64,000 bases of DNA, taken from the NCBI RefSeq assembly GCF_011764565.1, contig NZ_AP022871.1:7192320-7256319 (forward strand), in the 5' to 3' direction. The stretch comes from Phytohabitans suffuscus (GTDB lineage: Bacteria > Actinomycetota > Actinomycetes > Mycobacteriales > Micromonosporaceae). The translations under genes and the position numbers were made by a program. Below the pieces are notes generated by a model. The model did not search any database. It was given only the letters and a program-made list of their open reading frames with translations, and was not told the DNA's origin. Below, piece by piece: positions 28,272 through 37,864 of the stretch (the stretch's first letter is position 1; each line of letters begins with the position of its first letter).

Positions 28272-30448
28272 TGGCTGTGTGGCGCGGACGGCGGCGGGTG
28301 GCCGACACCGGCGCGCTGGTGGTCAAACCGCGGCGGCGTGGTCGCGGGCGGTGGGCGGCCGTCTTCGCGGTCACCTTCGTGCTGCTCAACGTGCTCGCGA
28401 TCGGCGCGTACGCCAGTTCCCGGTTCACCCCGGACAACGTCGAGGGCGGAACGGACGCGGCGCGGGTACCCGCCGGCGTGCAGGAAGGCGGCACGATCGT
28501 GGACGCGGCCGGATCCCGCGTCACGTTCCACCGGATGCCGGCGCGGACGATCGCGCTCACCTTCGACGACGGGCCTGACCCGGTCTGGACGCCGCAGGTG
28601 GCTCAAGTGCTGGCCAAGCACGGCGTCGCGGCCACGTTCTTCGTGGTGGGCGCCCAGGTGAGTCGCCACCCGGACGTGGTCCACGACCTGGTCCGGCACG
28701 GCCACGAGGTGGGTATACACACGTTCACCCATCCGCAGATGACGAAGCTGCCCGCCTGGCGGCGGCGGTTGGAGTACGTCCAGACCCAGGACGTCATCGT
28801 GTACGCCGCCCGCGTGACCACGCCGCTGGTGCGCCTGCCCTACTCCAGCGGCGTGGACGCCCTCGACGACGCGACCTGGTCCGCCACCCGGCAGGCCGGC
28901 CAATGGGGGTTCGTGTCGGTCTTCAACGACGCCGACAGCCGGGACTGGGCGCGTCCGGGCGTCGCGGCGATCGTGCGGAACGCGACACCCGGGCCTGGCG
29001 AGGGAGCGGTCGTCCTGATGCACGACGCCGGCGGCGACCGGACGCAAACGGTGGCGGCCCTGGACCGCTTCATCCCCGAGATGAAGGAGCGAGGCTACCT
29101 GTTCACCACCGTCTCGGGAGCGCTGAGCCGATCCGTGCCGGCCCTGCGGGCGGACCGCGACGCCGGCAGGGACCAGGTCGTGCGCGGCGCCATGCTCGTG
29201 TGGAGCGTCAAGCTCGCCGACGGCACCGTGTTCGCATTGTGGGCGACGCTGCTCGTGGTAGGCGCGCTCACGCTGCTGCGTACCCTGATGCTGTTCACGT
29301 TCGCGATCCGGCATGCCCGCCGGCGGCGGTCGGCGTCGTGGTCGTGGGGACCGCCGGTGACCGATCCGGTGACCGTCATCGTGCCGGCCTACAACGAACG
29401 CACGACGATCGCCGCCGCGGTCCGCTCGCTGGCCGCCGGTACGCACCCCGCCATCGAGGTGCTCGTCATCGACGACGAGTCCGGCGACGGCACCGCCGAG
29501 GAGGTCGAACGACTGCGCCTGCCCAACGTCCGGGTGGTGCGCGTGCCCGGCGGTGGCAAGGCGGCGGCCCTCAACGCCGGCCTCGCGCTGGCCAGCCACG
29601 ACCTCGTGGTCATGGTGGATGCCGACACCGTGGTCGACCCGGACGCGATCCACCGGCTCGTCCAACCGTTCGCCGACCCGAAGGTGGGCGCCGTCGCGGG
29701 CAACGTCAAGGTCGGCAACCGGAGCACGCTCATCGGCCGCTGGCAGCACATCGAGTACGTGATCGGATTCAACCTGGACCGCCGGCTCTATGAGACGCTC
29801 GACTGCATGCCCACGGTCCCGGGTGCTCTGGGGGCGTTCCGCAAGGGGGCGGTGCGCGCCGCGGGGGGCTTGAGCCGCTCCACCCTCGCCGAGGACACCG
29901 ACCTGACCATGGCCCTGCACCGGACCGGGTGGCGGGTGGTCTACCAGGAGACCGCGATCGCCCGCACGGAGGCACCGAGCACCCTGCGCCAGCTGTGGCG
30001 GCAGCGCTACCGGTGGAGCTACGGCACCATGCAGGCGATGTGGCGCCATCGCCACGCTGTCCTGGAGCGCGGACCGTCCGGCCGGTTCGGGCGCCGCGGC
30101 CTTCCGTTCGTCGCGCTCTTCACCGTCGTGCTGCCGCTGTGCGCGCCGGTCCTGGACCTCTTCGCGGTCTACGGCCTGGTCTTCCTCGACCGCACCGAGA
30201 CGCTCTTCGCGTGGCTGGTCATGCTGCTGGTCCAGCTCGCCACCGCGGTCCTGGCGTTCCGCCTCGACCACGAACCGCTCCGTCCACTGTGGGCACTTCC
30301 GCTGCAGCAGCTCGTGTACCGGCAGATCATGTACCTGGTACTGGTCCACTCGGCCGCGACGGCGCTGTCCGGCGGGGCGATGAAGTGGCAGAAGCTGCGC
30401 CGCACCGGCGAGGTCGCCGCGCAGCACGCGGCGGCCGGCACGGGGTAG
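28271..30448 (+). CDS. Bifunctional polysaccharide deacetylase / family 2 glycosyltransferase
   Basis: 725 residues. An N-terminal membrane anchor (about 30-52) is followed by a NodB-type deacetylase domain (about 90-290) with TFDDGPDP, HTFTHPQM and RLPYSSG as metal and catalytic motifs. Next are a transmembrane helix (about 318-340) and a GT-A processive glycosyltransferase domain (about 355-590; VIVPAYNERTT, MVDADTVVD, EDTDLTM, and QRYRW as the Q/RxxRW signature), then several C-terminal transmembrane helices. The fusion resembles PgaB/PgaC-like or chitooligosaccharide systems joined in one chain. It should make and de-N-acetylate a beta-linked aminosugar polymer at the membrane. Confidence 0.9.
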   Translation: MAVWRGRRRVADTGALVVKPRRRGRGRWAAVFAVTFVLLNVLAIGAYASSRFTPDNVEGGTDAARVPAGVQEGGTIVDAAGSRVTFHRMPARTIALTFDDGPDPVWTPQVAQVLAKHGVAATFFVVGAQVSRHPDVVHDLVRHGHEVGIHTFTHPQMTKLPAWRRRLEYVQTQDVIVYAARVTTPLVRLPYSSGVDALDDATWSATRQAGQWGFVSVFNDADSRDWARPGVAAIVRNATPGPGEGAVVLMHDAGGDRTQTVAALDRFIPEMKERGYLFTTVSGALSRSVPALRADRDAGRDQVVRGAMLVWSVKLADGTVFALWATLLVVGALTLLRTLMLFTFAIRHARRRRSASWSWGPPVTDPVTVIVPAYNERTTIAAAVRSLAAGTHPAIEVLVIDDESGDGTAEEVERLRLPNVRVVRVPGGGKAAALNAGLALASHDLVVMVDADTVVDPDAIHRLVQPFADPKVGAVAGNVKVGNRSTLIGRWQHIEYVIGFNLDRRLYETLDCMPTVPGALGAFRKGAVRAAGGLSRSTLAEDTDLTMALHRTGWRVVYQETAIARTEAPSTLRQLWRQRYRWSYGTMQAMWRHRHAVLERGPSGRFGRRGLPFVALFTVVLPLCAPVLDLFAVYGLVFLDRTETLFAWLVMLLVQLATAVLAFRLDHEPLRPLWALPLQQLVYRQIMYLVLVHSAATALSGGAMKWQKLRRTGEVAAQHAAAGTG

Positions 30449-30563
30449 CGGTATGCGCATCCGGCCGCTTCCCAGTCTCGTCGCGGTGGCCGGGTGCTTC
30501 GACGATGATCGCGCGGACCTGCTGGCCGAACCGCTGGATGATCTGATCCCGTTCGGCAAGACA

Positions 30564-30593
30564 GTGCCGGGCCGCCGGTCGGCGGCCCGGCAC
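30564..30593. terminator. Hairpin terminator after the NodB-GT2 gene
   Basis: gtgccgggccgcc / ggcggcccggcac is a perfect 13-bp stem with a 4-base loop, between the GT2 stop and the next GTG start. Confidence 0.75.
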
Positions 30594-30629
30594 ACGCGTG
30601 GACGGCATACTGGCGCAAGGGAGGCGGGC

Positions 30630-32447
30630 GTGAAGGAGTTCGCGGACTTTCTTGGTGAGCAGCCGCCGTTCGACGCGCTGGACGCGGACGACATGGCGCG
30701 GCTGGTCGCGCACGTCGAGGTGGAGTACTTCGCGGCCGGCGCGACCGTGGCGCCCGAGGACCAGCCGATGACCCACCTGTGGGTGGTACGCACCGGCGCG
30801 CTCGAGGTCGTCGACCACGGCCGCGTCGTCGACCTGCTCGAGGCCGGCGACACGTACGGCCACGTCTGGTTGCTGTCCGGCCTGCCACCCCCGGTGCGGG
30901 TGCGGGCGCACGAGGAGAGCCTGTGCCTGCGGATCCCGGACCCGCGCACCTTCCTCGCCCACCCGGACCGGCTGCGGTACGCCGCGGTACGCCCGGCCGC
31001 GGGCCCGCCGCGGTTCGTCGCCGGACCCGGCAGGGCCGACCTGCCCCTTGCCCGGCTCGCCCGGCCGATCGTCTGGTGCGAGGCGACCGACCCGGTCCGC
31101 GACGTCGCGCGGCGGATCGGTGCCGCGGGGCTGTCCTGCGCGCTGGTGTACGACGGCACCGCGCTGGGGATCGTCACAGACCTGGACTTCCGGCGGGAGG
31201 TGGCCACCGGCCGGGTCGCCGTCGACGATCCGATCAGCGCGCTGGCCACCGTGCCGGCGCTGACGATCGACCAGGACGCCACCCAGGCGGCCGGGCTGCT
31301 GCGGATGGTCGAGCATGGCGTGCACCACCTCGTGGTGGTCGGCCAGAGCGGCGCGCCGACCGGCGTCGTCCGGGCGGTGGACCTGGCTCAGGCCGACGTG
31401 CGCGACCCGCTGCTGATCCGCTCCGCCATCGACGACGCGACTGACGTCGACGAGCTGGCCGAGGCGTGCCGGCTGCTGCCGACCGCCCTGGTCGAGCTCT
31501 GCGACAACGGTGTTGCCGCGGCGCACATCGGTGCGATCCACGCGGCCGTCGTCGACGCGGTCGTCCGGCGTGTCCTGCGCCTGCGGCACAGTCCTGCCCT
31601 CGACGCGATACGCCACTCCTGGGTCCTGCTCGGCTCGCTGGCCCGCCGCGAGCCACTGCCTATGTCCGATGTGGATACGGCGCTGGTGTGGGCCGATCCG
31701 CCGGCGGGCGATCCGGCGGACGCGATCCGGGCCGCGGCGTGGGAGGTCCTCAACGACCTACGGCGGTGCGGGTTCGCGCTCTGCGCCAACGGCGCCAACG
31801 CGCACAACCCGCTGTTCGGCCGGTCGCGGTCGCAGTGGATCGACGCGGCCTGGGGCTGGCAGCGCGACCCGACCCAGGAAAACGCCCTGCTGCTGACCGC
31901 CATGGTGGCCGACAGCCGCCCGCTGACCGATCCCGAGCTCGGGCGGGCGCTGACCGAGAACATCCGCTCGCACACGCGTAGCGGCGGGTTCCTGCGCGCG
32001 GTGCTGGACGAGGCGGTCGGGTGGCGGCCGCCGACCGGGTTCGTCCGGGACTTCGTCGTGCAGCACAGCGGTGAGCACCGGGGCCAGGTTGACCTGAAGG
32101 CCGGCGGGCTGGCCCCGATCGTCGCGCTGGCCCGGTGGATCGCCATCGCCTCCGGCGACGCCAGCGGCACCACCGTCGAGCGGCTGCGCCGCGGCACCGC
32201 GCTCGGCCTGCTCAGCACCGACGAGACGGACACGCTGGCCGGTGGGTTCGACGGCATCTACGGCCTGCTGCTGCACCGCCAGGTGGAGGCGATCCGGGGT
32301 GGCCAGGCGCCGTCCACGTACGTTACGCCGGGGGAGCTGGACACGCTCACCAGGAGGCACCTGCGCGAGACGTTCCGGGCGGTCGCGCTCGTGCAGGCCC
32401 GCGTCGACCGCGGCGGCCTGCACCGGCTGCCGGACCGGGAGCGCTGA
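30630..32447 (+). CDS. CBS-pair protein with DUF294 nucleotidyltransferase domain
   Basis: 605 residues from GTG 30630 (ribosome site gggagg). An N-terminal cyclic-nucleotide-binding-like beta barrel (about 1-110) is followed by two CBS domains (about 140-260; ALVYDGTALGIVTDLDFR and HHLVVVGQSGAPTGVVRAVD). The central nucleotidyltransferase DUF294 carries GSLARREPLPMSDVDTALVW (GS...DxD metal motif, about 333-352), and a C-terminal helical domain (DUF294_C) contains FRAVALVQ. The family is related to GlnD-type uridylyltransferases and is thought to be a ligand-sensing signalling protein. Its stop immediately precedes the exonuclease start, so the two form an operon. Confidence 0.88.
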   Translation: MKEFADFLGEQPPFDALDADDMARLVAHVEVEYFAAGATVAPEDQPMTHLWVVRTGALEVVDHGRVVDLLEAGDTYGHVWLLSGLPPPVRVRAHEESLCLRIPDPRTFLAHPDRLRYAAVRPAAGPPRFVAGPGRADLPLARLARPIVWCEATDPVRDVARRIGAAGLSCALVYDGTALGIVTDLDFRREVATGRVAVDDPISALATVPALTIDQDATQAAGLLRMVEHGVHHLVVVGQSGAPTGVVRAVDLAQADVRDPLLIRSAIDDATDVDELAEACRLLPTALVELCDNGVAAAHIGAIHAAVVDAVVRRVLRLRHSPALDAIRHSWVLLGSLARREPLPMSDVDTALVWADPPAGDPADAIRAAAWEVLNDLRRCGFALCANGANAHNPLFGRSRSQWIDAAWGWQRDPTQENALLLTAMVADSRPLTDPELGRALTENIRSHTRSGGFLRAVLDEAVGWRPPTGFVRDFVVQHSGEHRGQVDLKAGGLAPIVALARWIAIASGDASGTTVERLRRGTALGLLSTDETDTLAGGFDGIYGLLLHRQVEAIRGGQAPSTYVTPGELDTLTRRHLRETFRAVALVQARVDRGGLHRLPDRER

Positions 32448-33113
32448 GTGGTGATGCGCCTGCGCTGGCGGCGGGCGCTACCCGTGCCGGACCCGCGTAC
32501 ACCGTGGCGCGAGGCCGAGTTCTGCGTCATCGACCTGGAGACGACAGGTCTGGACCTGCGTCGCGACGAGGTCGTCTCGTACGGGGCGGCGATCGTCCGG
32601 CATGCCCGGATCCCGTGCGGCGAGGTGGTGTACCGGCAGCTGCGTCCGTCCCGGCCGATCTCCATCGGCGCGATGACCGTGCACGGCCTGCGGGCCGCGG
32701 ACCTCGCCGGCGCGGCGCGGATCGACGAGGCGCTCGACGAGCTCGTCGGGCTGCTGGCCGGCCGGGTGCCGGTCGCCCACGCCGCCTGGGTCGAACGCGC
32801 CTTCCTGGACCGGGCGCTGGCCCGGCACGGACGCCGGCTCCACCGCGTCATGGTCGACACCGCCGCGCTGCTGCGCGCCACCCGGCTGGACGGCGGCCAG
32901 GGCGGCCGTGAGCCGGGCCTGGAGGCGGCCGCCCGGCGGCTGCGGCTGCCGGTGCACACCCCGCACCACGCGCTCGGCGACGCGTTCACCACCGCGCAGC
33001 TACTGCTCGCCCTCGCCACCCGGATGGAACGCGGCCGGCCCGCACGTGCCGTGACGGTCGCGGACCTGTATGCCGTCTCCAGGCACCACCACGGCCCGAC
33101 GGCCGAGCGATGA
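32448..33113 (+). CDS. DnaQ-like 3'-5' exonuclease (DEDDh)
   Basis: 221 residues starting with GTG at 32448, directly after the previous stop. Exo motifs: I, FCVIDLETTGLDL (DxE); II, AHAAWVERAFLD; III, HHALGDAFTT (HxxxxD). It corresponds to the DnaQ/epsilon exonuclease superfamily and, paired with DUF294-CBS proteins, is a recurring bacterial two-gene unit. The physiological substrate is unknown; single-stranded DNA or RNA is expected. Confidence 0.9.
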   Translation: MVMRLRWRRALPVPDPRTPWREAEFCVIDLETTGLDLRRDEVVSYGAAIVRHARIPCGEVVYRQLRPSRPISIGAMTVHGLRAADLAGAARIDEALDELVGLLAGRVPVAHAAWVERAFLDRALARHGRRLHRVMVDTAALLRATRLDGGQGGREPGLEAAARRLRLPVHTPHHALGDAFTTAQLLLALATRMERGRPARAVTVADLYAVSRHHHGPTAER

Positions 33114-33138
33114 CCCCCACGCGCGCCCTGCCTTGATC

Positions 33139-33174
33139 GCGGGCCGGTCGTCCCGGTGGCTTGGCGCGAAGGTC
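33139..33174. promoter_or_regulatory. Two DosR-like dyads
   Basis: gggccggtcgtccc (33139-33152) and ggcgcgaaggtccc (33161-33174, reverse gggaccttcgcgcc) are spaced 22 bases centre to centre, about 50-80 bases ahead of a GTG start with a strong ribosome site. Paired boxes about two helical turns apart are typical of DosR-type binding. Confidence 0.4.
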
Positions 33175-33220
33175 CCGTCGGGAAGGGCTTCCGGATCCTT
33201 CTAACCGACCGGAGGTAGAT

Positions 33221-33505
33221 GTGTCCACAGTGGTCGAACATCGGGCGGCCGAGGAGCCGGCCTGGCGTGCGCTGGCCAAAGCCTCGTTCGCTGCTGGCGC
33301 CCATCCCGCCAGCGACGATCAGCTTTCCCGCGACGGCGATCGTCCACCCGCCCGGGCCCTTGCCGAGCGGTCCGCTGGCGAACCGGCTGGACCGCACCTG
33401 CCTCGTCGAGATCGTGCCTCGCGGCAACTTCGTCACCTACGGCGTGGGTGTGCCACTGATGCGGATGCGGGTACCGGCGCGGGTGCCGGTGCCGGAAGGG
33501 AGTGA
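33221..33505 (+). CDS. Hypothetical protein, probably frameshifted
   Basis: GTG 33221 follows ggaggt and opens STVVEHRAAEEPAWRALAKA, which looks coding. After about residue 26 the coding bias moves to another frame (ATISFPATAIVHPPG, then TCLVEIVPRGNFVTYGVGVP) and seems to end near 33505 if a second base is restored. It is therefore either a broken gene of about 95 residues or two sequencing indels. No family recognised. Confidence 0.35.
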   Translation: MSTVVEHRAAEEPAWRALAKASFAAGAHPASDDQLSRDGDRPPARALAERSAGEPAGPHLPRRDRASRQLRHLRRGCATDADAGTGAGAGAGRE

Positions 33506-33510
33506 CCGCC

Positions 33511-33705
33511 ATGGCGGAGAAGGACCAGAAACGATGCCGCTGCGGCGGCGCCGGGAACGCCGTGTACGGCATCGGCCTCATCGGTGCCCTCGTCTACTAC
33601 ATCCAGGCCGCGGACGGCTTCTGGGAGGTCGTCCTGGGCATCCTGCAGGCGTTGGTGTGGCCGGCCTTCCTCACCTACCACCTGCTCAAGTTCCTGTCCG
33701 CGTGA
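33511..33705 (+). CDS. Small two-helix membrane protein
   Basis: 64 residues from ATG 33511 (ribosome site gaaggga). A Cys-rich, basic N-terminus (KRCRCGGAG) is followed by two hydrophobic helices (AVYGIGLIGALVYYI and VVLGILQALVWPAFLTYHLL). This is a compact two-span architecture of unknown function, likely co-transcribed with the upstream hypothetical gene. Confidence 0.65.
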   Translation: MAEKDQKRCRCGGAGNAVYGIGLIGALVYYIQAADGFWEVVLGILQALVWPAFLTYHLLKFLSA

Positions 33706-34158
33706 CAAGATCCGGCCGGACGGGTCGCGTCAGCCGGCGGTTGCCGCCCGCCTGACGGCGGGGACGGCCGGCCTCAGGACGACGTTACCGGTGGCCAGCA
33801 GGGTCCACCGCCCCGTCGCGTCCGTAGGCCGCCGCCACGCGACACCGCGCGGCGCAGCTCGCACAGGTAGAGCGGGGCCCCGCCGGCGGGGTAGATCGAC
33901 ACGGTCACCAGCACCACGGTCGGGCCGGTCCCGGCCGGGTAAAGGATCGAGATCGCGCCGTTCGCCTTGCGCAGGTCCACCGGCTGCAGCCCGGATGGTC
34001 GGGGACCTTGGCCCCTTGCCCCGGCGCCGCCGGCCGACCTGCGGTGTGGCGCGGTGTCCTGGATGCCTCCACGGTCAGGTATTTCGGCCCCTGCGGCGCG
34101 AACGGCCGGCCGTCATCGTGGCGCCGGAAGGTACCCAACTCTCGGCGGAGGGGTCGCG
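33706..34158. other. Region with eroded minus-strand coding sequence and a DosR-like box
   Basis: On the minus strand a piece reading KANGAISILYPAGTGPTVVL, then LYLCELRRAV (about 33840-33980) looks like an eroded gene, but no start or family is clear. gggaccttggcccc at 34002-34015 is a good DosR-like dyad 144 bases ahead of the MMPL start. Confidence 0.4.
34002..34015. promoter_or_regulatory. DosR-like dyad upstream of the MMPL gene
   Basis: gggaccttggcccc is nearly symmetrical and almost identical to the dyad gggtccttggcccc ahead of the Usp gene at 40080-40895. Confidence 0.45.
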
Positions 34159-36527
34159 ATGAGAGGCCGGCGAAACGTCGCCGCCGCCATCGGTGGATGG
34201 AGCGTGCGGCACCGCGGACTGGCAATCGTGGGGTGGCTCATGCTTGTCGTGGTCGCGACGATGATCGGCGCGGCGGTCGGCCAGCGCCAGATGACCGTCG
34301 ACGAATACGCCGAGGGCGACTCCGCCATGGCGCTGCGGGTGCTCGACGAGGCGGGGATCGAGCGAATCGCGAGCGAGATGGTTCTCGTGCACAGCGGCAC
34401 CGCGCGCGCCGACACGCCGGAGTTCCGCTCGGCGGTCGACCAACTGGTCGGCGACCTGCGGGCGACCGGCCAGGTGACCGACCTGCGCGAGCCGTACACG
34501 TCCGGCCTGGTCTCCGGGGACGGGCACAGCGTCCTCGTACAGTTCGGCATGGTCGGTGAGATGGAGACCGCGTACGAGCGGGTGCAGCCGGTGCTGGACG
34601 CGGTGGACCGGGCCCGCGGCGCGCATCCCGAGCTGTCGTTCGAGCAGTTCGGCGAGGCCAGCGCCAACCGGTGGTTCAACGACACGATCCTGTCCGACTT
34701 CCACCGTGCCGAGTGGACAGCCATCCCGCTGGCGCTCGGCATCCTGCTCGCCGCATTCGGCGCGCTGCTGGCCGCCGTGCTGCCGGTGGGGCTGGCGATG
34801 ACCGCCTTCCTCGCCGCGAACGGCTTGCTGGCTCTGGTGAGCCAGCGTATGCACGTGGACAACTCGACAAGCTCCGTGATGCTGATGCTCGGGCTGGCCG
34901 TCGGCGTGGACTACTGCCTGTTCTACCTGCGCCGCGAACGCGAGGAGCGGGCCCGGGGCCAGGACGCGGCCACTGCCCTGCGGGTCGCCGCCACCACCTC
35001 CGGACGTTCGGTGCTCATCTCCGGCCTCACCGTGGTGGTGGCGATGTCCGGCATGTTCCTCTCCGGCATGCTGCTGTTCGACGGGTTCGCGCTGGCCACC
35101 ATCATGGTCGTACTCGTGGCGGTCCTCGGCTCGGTGACCGTGCTGCCCGCGATCCTGTCGCTGCTCGGCGACCGGGTCGAGTTCGGCCGCATACCGGGCC
35201 TGTCGCGGCTGCGGCGCCCGCAGGGCGGTAGCCGGGTGTGGGGTGCCATCCTCGACCGGGTGCTCGCCCGGCCCCGCCTCGCGGCGCTCGCGTGCGGCCT
35301 GTTCCTGCTCATCCTGGCCGCGCCGGTGGTGACCATGCACACCGAGCGGCTCAACCTCGACCAGCAGTTGCCCGCGGACATACCGCTGGTGCAGGCTTAC
35401 GACCGCATCGCCGAGGCGTTTCCGGGCGGCCCCAGCCCGGCCCAGGTCGTAGTACAGGCCGGCGACGTCGAGTCCGAGCCGGTGCGCGCGGCGGTTGCCG
35501 ACTTCACCGCCGCGGCGCTGGACACCGGTCTGGTCAACGAGCCGATCCGGGTCACGTCGCACGCGGCGGAGGACGTCGTGCGGATCGACGTGCCACTGGC
35601 CGGGAACGGCACCGACGACACCTCCCGGCGGGCCCTCGACGCGCTGCGCGACGAGGTGATCCCGGCGACCTTCGGCACGGTGCCGGGTACGCGCGCACAC
35701 GTCGGCGGCGAACTGGCGTTCTCGGTCGACTTCAACGCGCAGCTGCGGCGCAGCATCGTGCCCGTGTTCGTGTTCGTGATGGGCCTGGCGTTCGTCCTGC
35801 TGCTCGTCGCGTTCCGGTCGCTGGTCGTGGCGGCCGTCTCGGTGGTGCTCAACCTGCTGTCGGTCGCCGCCGCGTTCGGCGTCATCGTGGCGGTCTTCCA
35901 GCATGGCTGGGGCGCCGGCCTGGTCGGCGCCAAAGGTGTCGGCGCGATCGAGTCGTGGGTCCCGCTGTTCGCGTTCGTGGTCCTCTTCGGACTGTCCATG
36001 GACTACCACGTGTTCGTGCTCTCCCGCATCCGCGAGGCACACGACGGCGGGGCGCCGACCCGCGAAGCCGTCTCCCGGGGATCCGTACGTCCGCCGGTGT
36101 GGTGACGAGCGCGGCCGCCATCATGGTCGCCGTGTTCGCCGTGCTGGGCAGCTTGTCGATGCAGATCTTCAAGCAGCTCGGCGTGGGACTGGGCGTGGCC
36201 ATCCTGCTGGACGCGACGGTCGTGCGGGCGGTGCTGCTGCCTTCGATTCTGTCGTTGCTCGGCGAGCGCACCTGGTACCTGCCCCGCTGGCTCTCGTTCC
36301 TGCCGGCGGCGGAAGCGGCGCTGGTGCCCCCGGTCGCGGCCGCGGAACCTTCCTCGAGGGAGGCGCTAGGCGGCCAGCCCCTGCTCCTCCCGCCGGCCAC
36401 GGGGCTGGACGGTGACGGCGGTGTGGCGCGCCACGAGAACGGGGCTGGCGGCGTGCCGCAGGACCGCCTGGGTGACGGGTCCAAGCAGGGTAGGCCGGTT
36501 CCCCTGCGCCCCGACGACGAGCAGTGA
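34159..36527 (+). pseudogene. MMPL-family RND transporter, split by one frameshift
   Basis: ATG 34159 follows gaggggt. The protein has the MmpL layout: one N-terminal helix, a large extracytoplasmic loop (about 45-180), a bundle of five helices with VGVDYCLFYLRREREER, a second loop, and the second bundle with FGLSMDYHVFVLSRIRE. At the G run 36077-36080 the frame slips. Adding one G gives SRGIRTSAGVVTSAAAIMVA and the remaining helices to about residue 750, so the gene is otherwise complete. The corrected frame runs on to 36527, overlapping the convergent Usp gene, which suggests the natural stop is earlier. Likely exports lipids or metabolites. Confidence 0.8.
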
Positions 36528-37160
36528 CGCGATCCGCGACGCCCGGATGAGGGCCTCGTCGGCCGGACCGTCGACGACCTGGTGCGCGGCGAGGCGCGCG
36601 GCGTCGCCTTCGGAGGCGCACCGAGCGCCGGCGGCGTGCAGCACGACCACGCCGGTGCGGCGTCGCCGGGCCGCGAGGACTGCCAGCCGCAGTGCCGCGG
36701 CCGCGTCCGGCGAGCCGTCCATGCCCACCACGACCGGCCCCGCCCGCTCCTCGTCGCGCACGAACATGACCGGCGCGCTCGCCCGGGCAGCCACCTGTAT
36801 CGAGACCGAGGCGGCCGGATCGACTCCGGGTACGACCAGCCCGTACCCGCCCAGGACGACGAGTGCGGCCCGCGACGCGTCTCGCACCAGCACCGGGATC
36901 GGCGCGCCGTCGACCACCCTCGCGGAAACCACCAGGCCGGGCTCGACGGTCCGGGCGTACGCGGCGGCGGACTCCACCAGGTCCTCGGACCGCTCACCCT
37001 CCTCCCCGTCGGCGGACGGGAACAATGGCCAGACGTAGGCGTGCACCAGGTCCAGCCGCCCGCCCACGGCGGCCGCCTCCCGGGCGCCTGCCCGCACCGC
37101 CGAAGCGTCCAGCGCCAAGTCCTTCACTCCGACCAGGACGGTGCTCCCACCGCATTCCAT
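36366..37160 (-). CDS. Universal stress protein, two divergent Usp domains
   Basis: 264 residues from ATG 37160 (ribosome site gggaggt). Usp fold twice: STVLVGVKDLALDASAVRAG in the first and VVVGMDGSPDAAAALRLAVL in the second. The ATP motif of the first half is degenerate (VLGGYGLVVPG), and the second reads VVGAQGNRPTLLGPVTQAVL, so nucleotide binding is doubtful. It lies between MMPL and SPW genes in the stress island. Confidence 0.88.
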   Translation of the reverse strand: MECGGSTVLVGVKDLALDASAVRAGAREAAAVGGRLDLVHAYVWPLFPSADGEEGERSEDLVESAAAYARTVEPGLVVSARVVDGAPIPVLVRDASRAALVVLGGYGLVVPGVDPAASVSIQVAARASAPVMFVRDEERAGPVVVGMDGSPDAAAALRLAVLAARRRRTGVVVLHAAGARCASEGDAARLAAHQVVDGPADEALIRASRIASLLVVGAQGNRPTLLGPVTQAVLRHAASPVLVARHTAVTVQPRGRREEQGLAA

Positions 37161-37238
37161 GACCCACCACCTCCCGGTAGGTTGCACCCGGTTCACGTGC
37201 TTTTGTCACAGTCAACTGCGGCGGCCTCCGGCCCGCTA

Positions 37239-37328
37239 GGGCCGTCCTGCCCGGAAACCCGCCGCGCCGCACGGCCATTGGGCCCGGAGGGTCGAGACGA
37301 TCGTCCGCCGTGCCGGGCACAAGGACCC
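37239..37328. promoter_or_regulatory. DosR-like dyads in the divergent usp / SPW promoter
   Basis: gggccgtcctgccc (37239-37252) and gggcacaaggaccc (37315-37328) lie between the minus-strand Usp start (37160) and the SPW gene start (37389). The second is 61 bases ahead of the SPW start and nearly perfect in its outer triplets. Confidence 0.4.
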
Positions 37329-37388
37329 TGACCCGCTCCACCGGACCGGAGAAACGTCGACGCTGAGGGATGGAGGAGGTGGTCGACG

Positions 37389-37820
37389 ATGTTGTCGTCG
37401 ACGGAGTCCATCGCGCGGCATCCGGACATCGCCGCGCTACGGACGAGATTTGAGCGGGCTGCGGAGCTTCCGGTGGCCCAGGCGATCGAAGGGCTCGGCT
37501 TCATGGCAGGGCTGTTCCTGGCTATCTCGCCATGGGTGCTCGGCTTCAGCGACCTGCCGGCGCTGGCGATCAGCAACCTGGTGACCGGAATCGCGCTGAT
37601 GGTGCTGGCACTCGGGTTCGCGTCCGCGTTCGAGCGCACGCACGGGGTGGCGTGGGTTGCGCCGCTCATCGGCGTGTGGACGATCCTGGCGCCCTGGCTC
37701 GTCGAGGGTCCGGCGGACACGACGACCACGATCTGGAACAACGTCGTGGTCGGCGGGGTGTGCACGCTGCTGGGTCTGGTCGCGCTGCCGCTCGTTCTGC
37801 GGCGCGGCCGTCGTTTGTGA
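37389..37820 (+). CDS. SPW-repeat membrane protein
   Basis: 143 residues with four hydrophobic helices in two repeats. The motif SPW occurs in FLAISPWVLGF, and the related APW in WTILAPWLVEG. These match the SPW repeat family of actinobacteria and related bacteria, whose function is unknown. The ribosome site is ggaggaggt. A strong hairpin lies 13 bases after the stop. Confidence 0.85.
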   Translation: MLSSTESIARHPDIAALRTRFERAAELPVAQAIEGLGFMAGLFLAISPWVLGFSDLPALAISNLVTGIALMVLALGFASAFERTHGVAWVAPLIGVWTILAPWLVEGPADTTTTIWNNVVVGGVCTLLGLVALPLVLRRGRRL

Positions 37821-37833
37821 ACATCGGTGATGG

Positions 37834-37864
37834 TCGGGGGCCGGTCGGCGAGGCCGGCCCCCGA
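37834..37864. terminator. Hairpin terminator after the SPW gene
   Basis: tcgggggccgg / ccggcccccga is a perfect 11-bp stem with a 9-base loop. Confidence 0.75.

Noticed and set aside
28085..31282. Very long minus-strand open frame (over 1000 codons) opposite the NodB-GT2 and CBS genes
   Set aside because: It is an antisense shadow of strong plus-strand genes in very GC-rich DNA; it shows no domain and no ribosome site.
34075..36042. Long minus-strand frame opposite the MMPL gene
   Set aside because: The His/Glu/Arg-rich composition is typical of antisense translation of GC-rich membrane genes.
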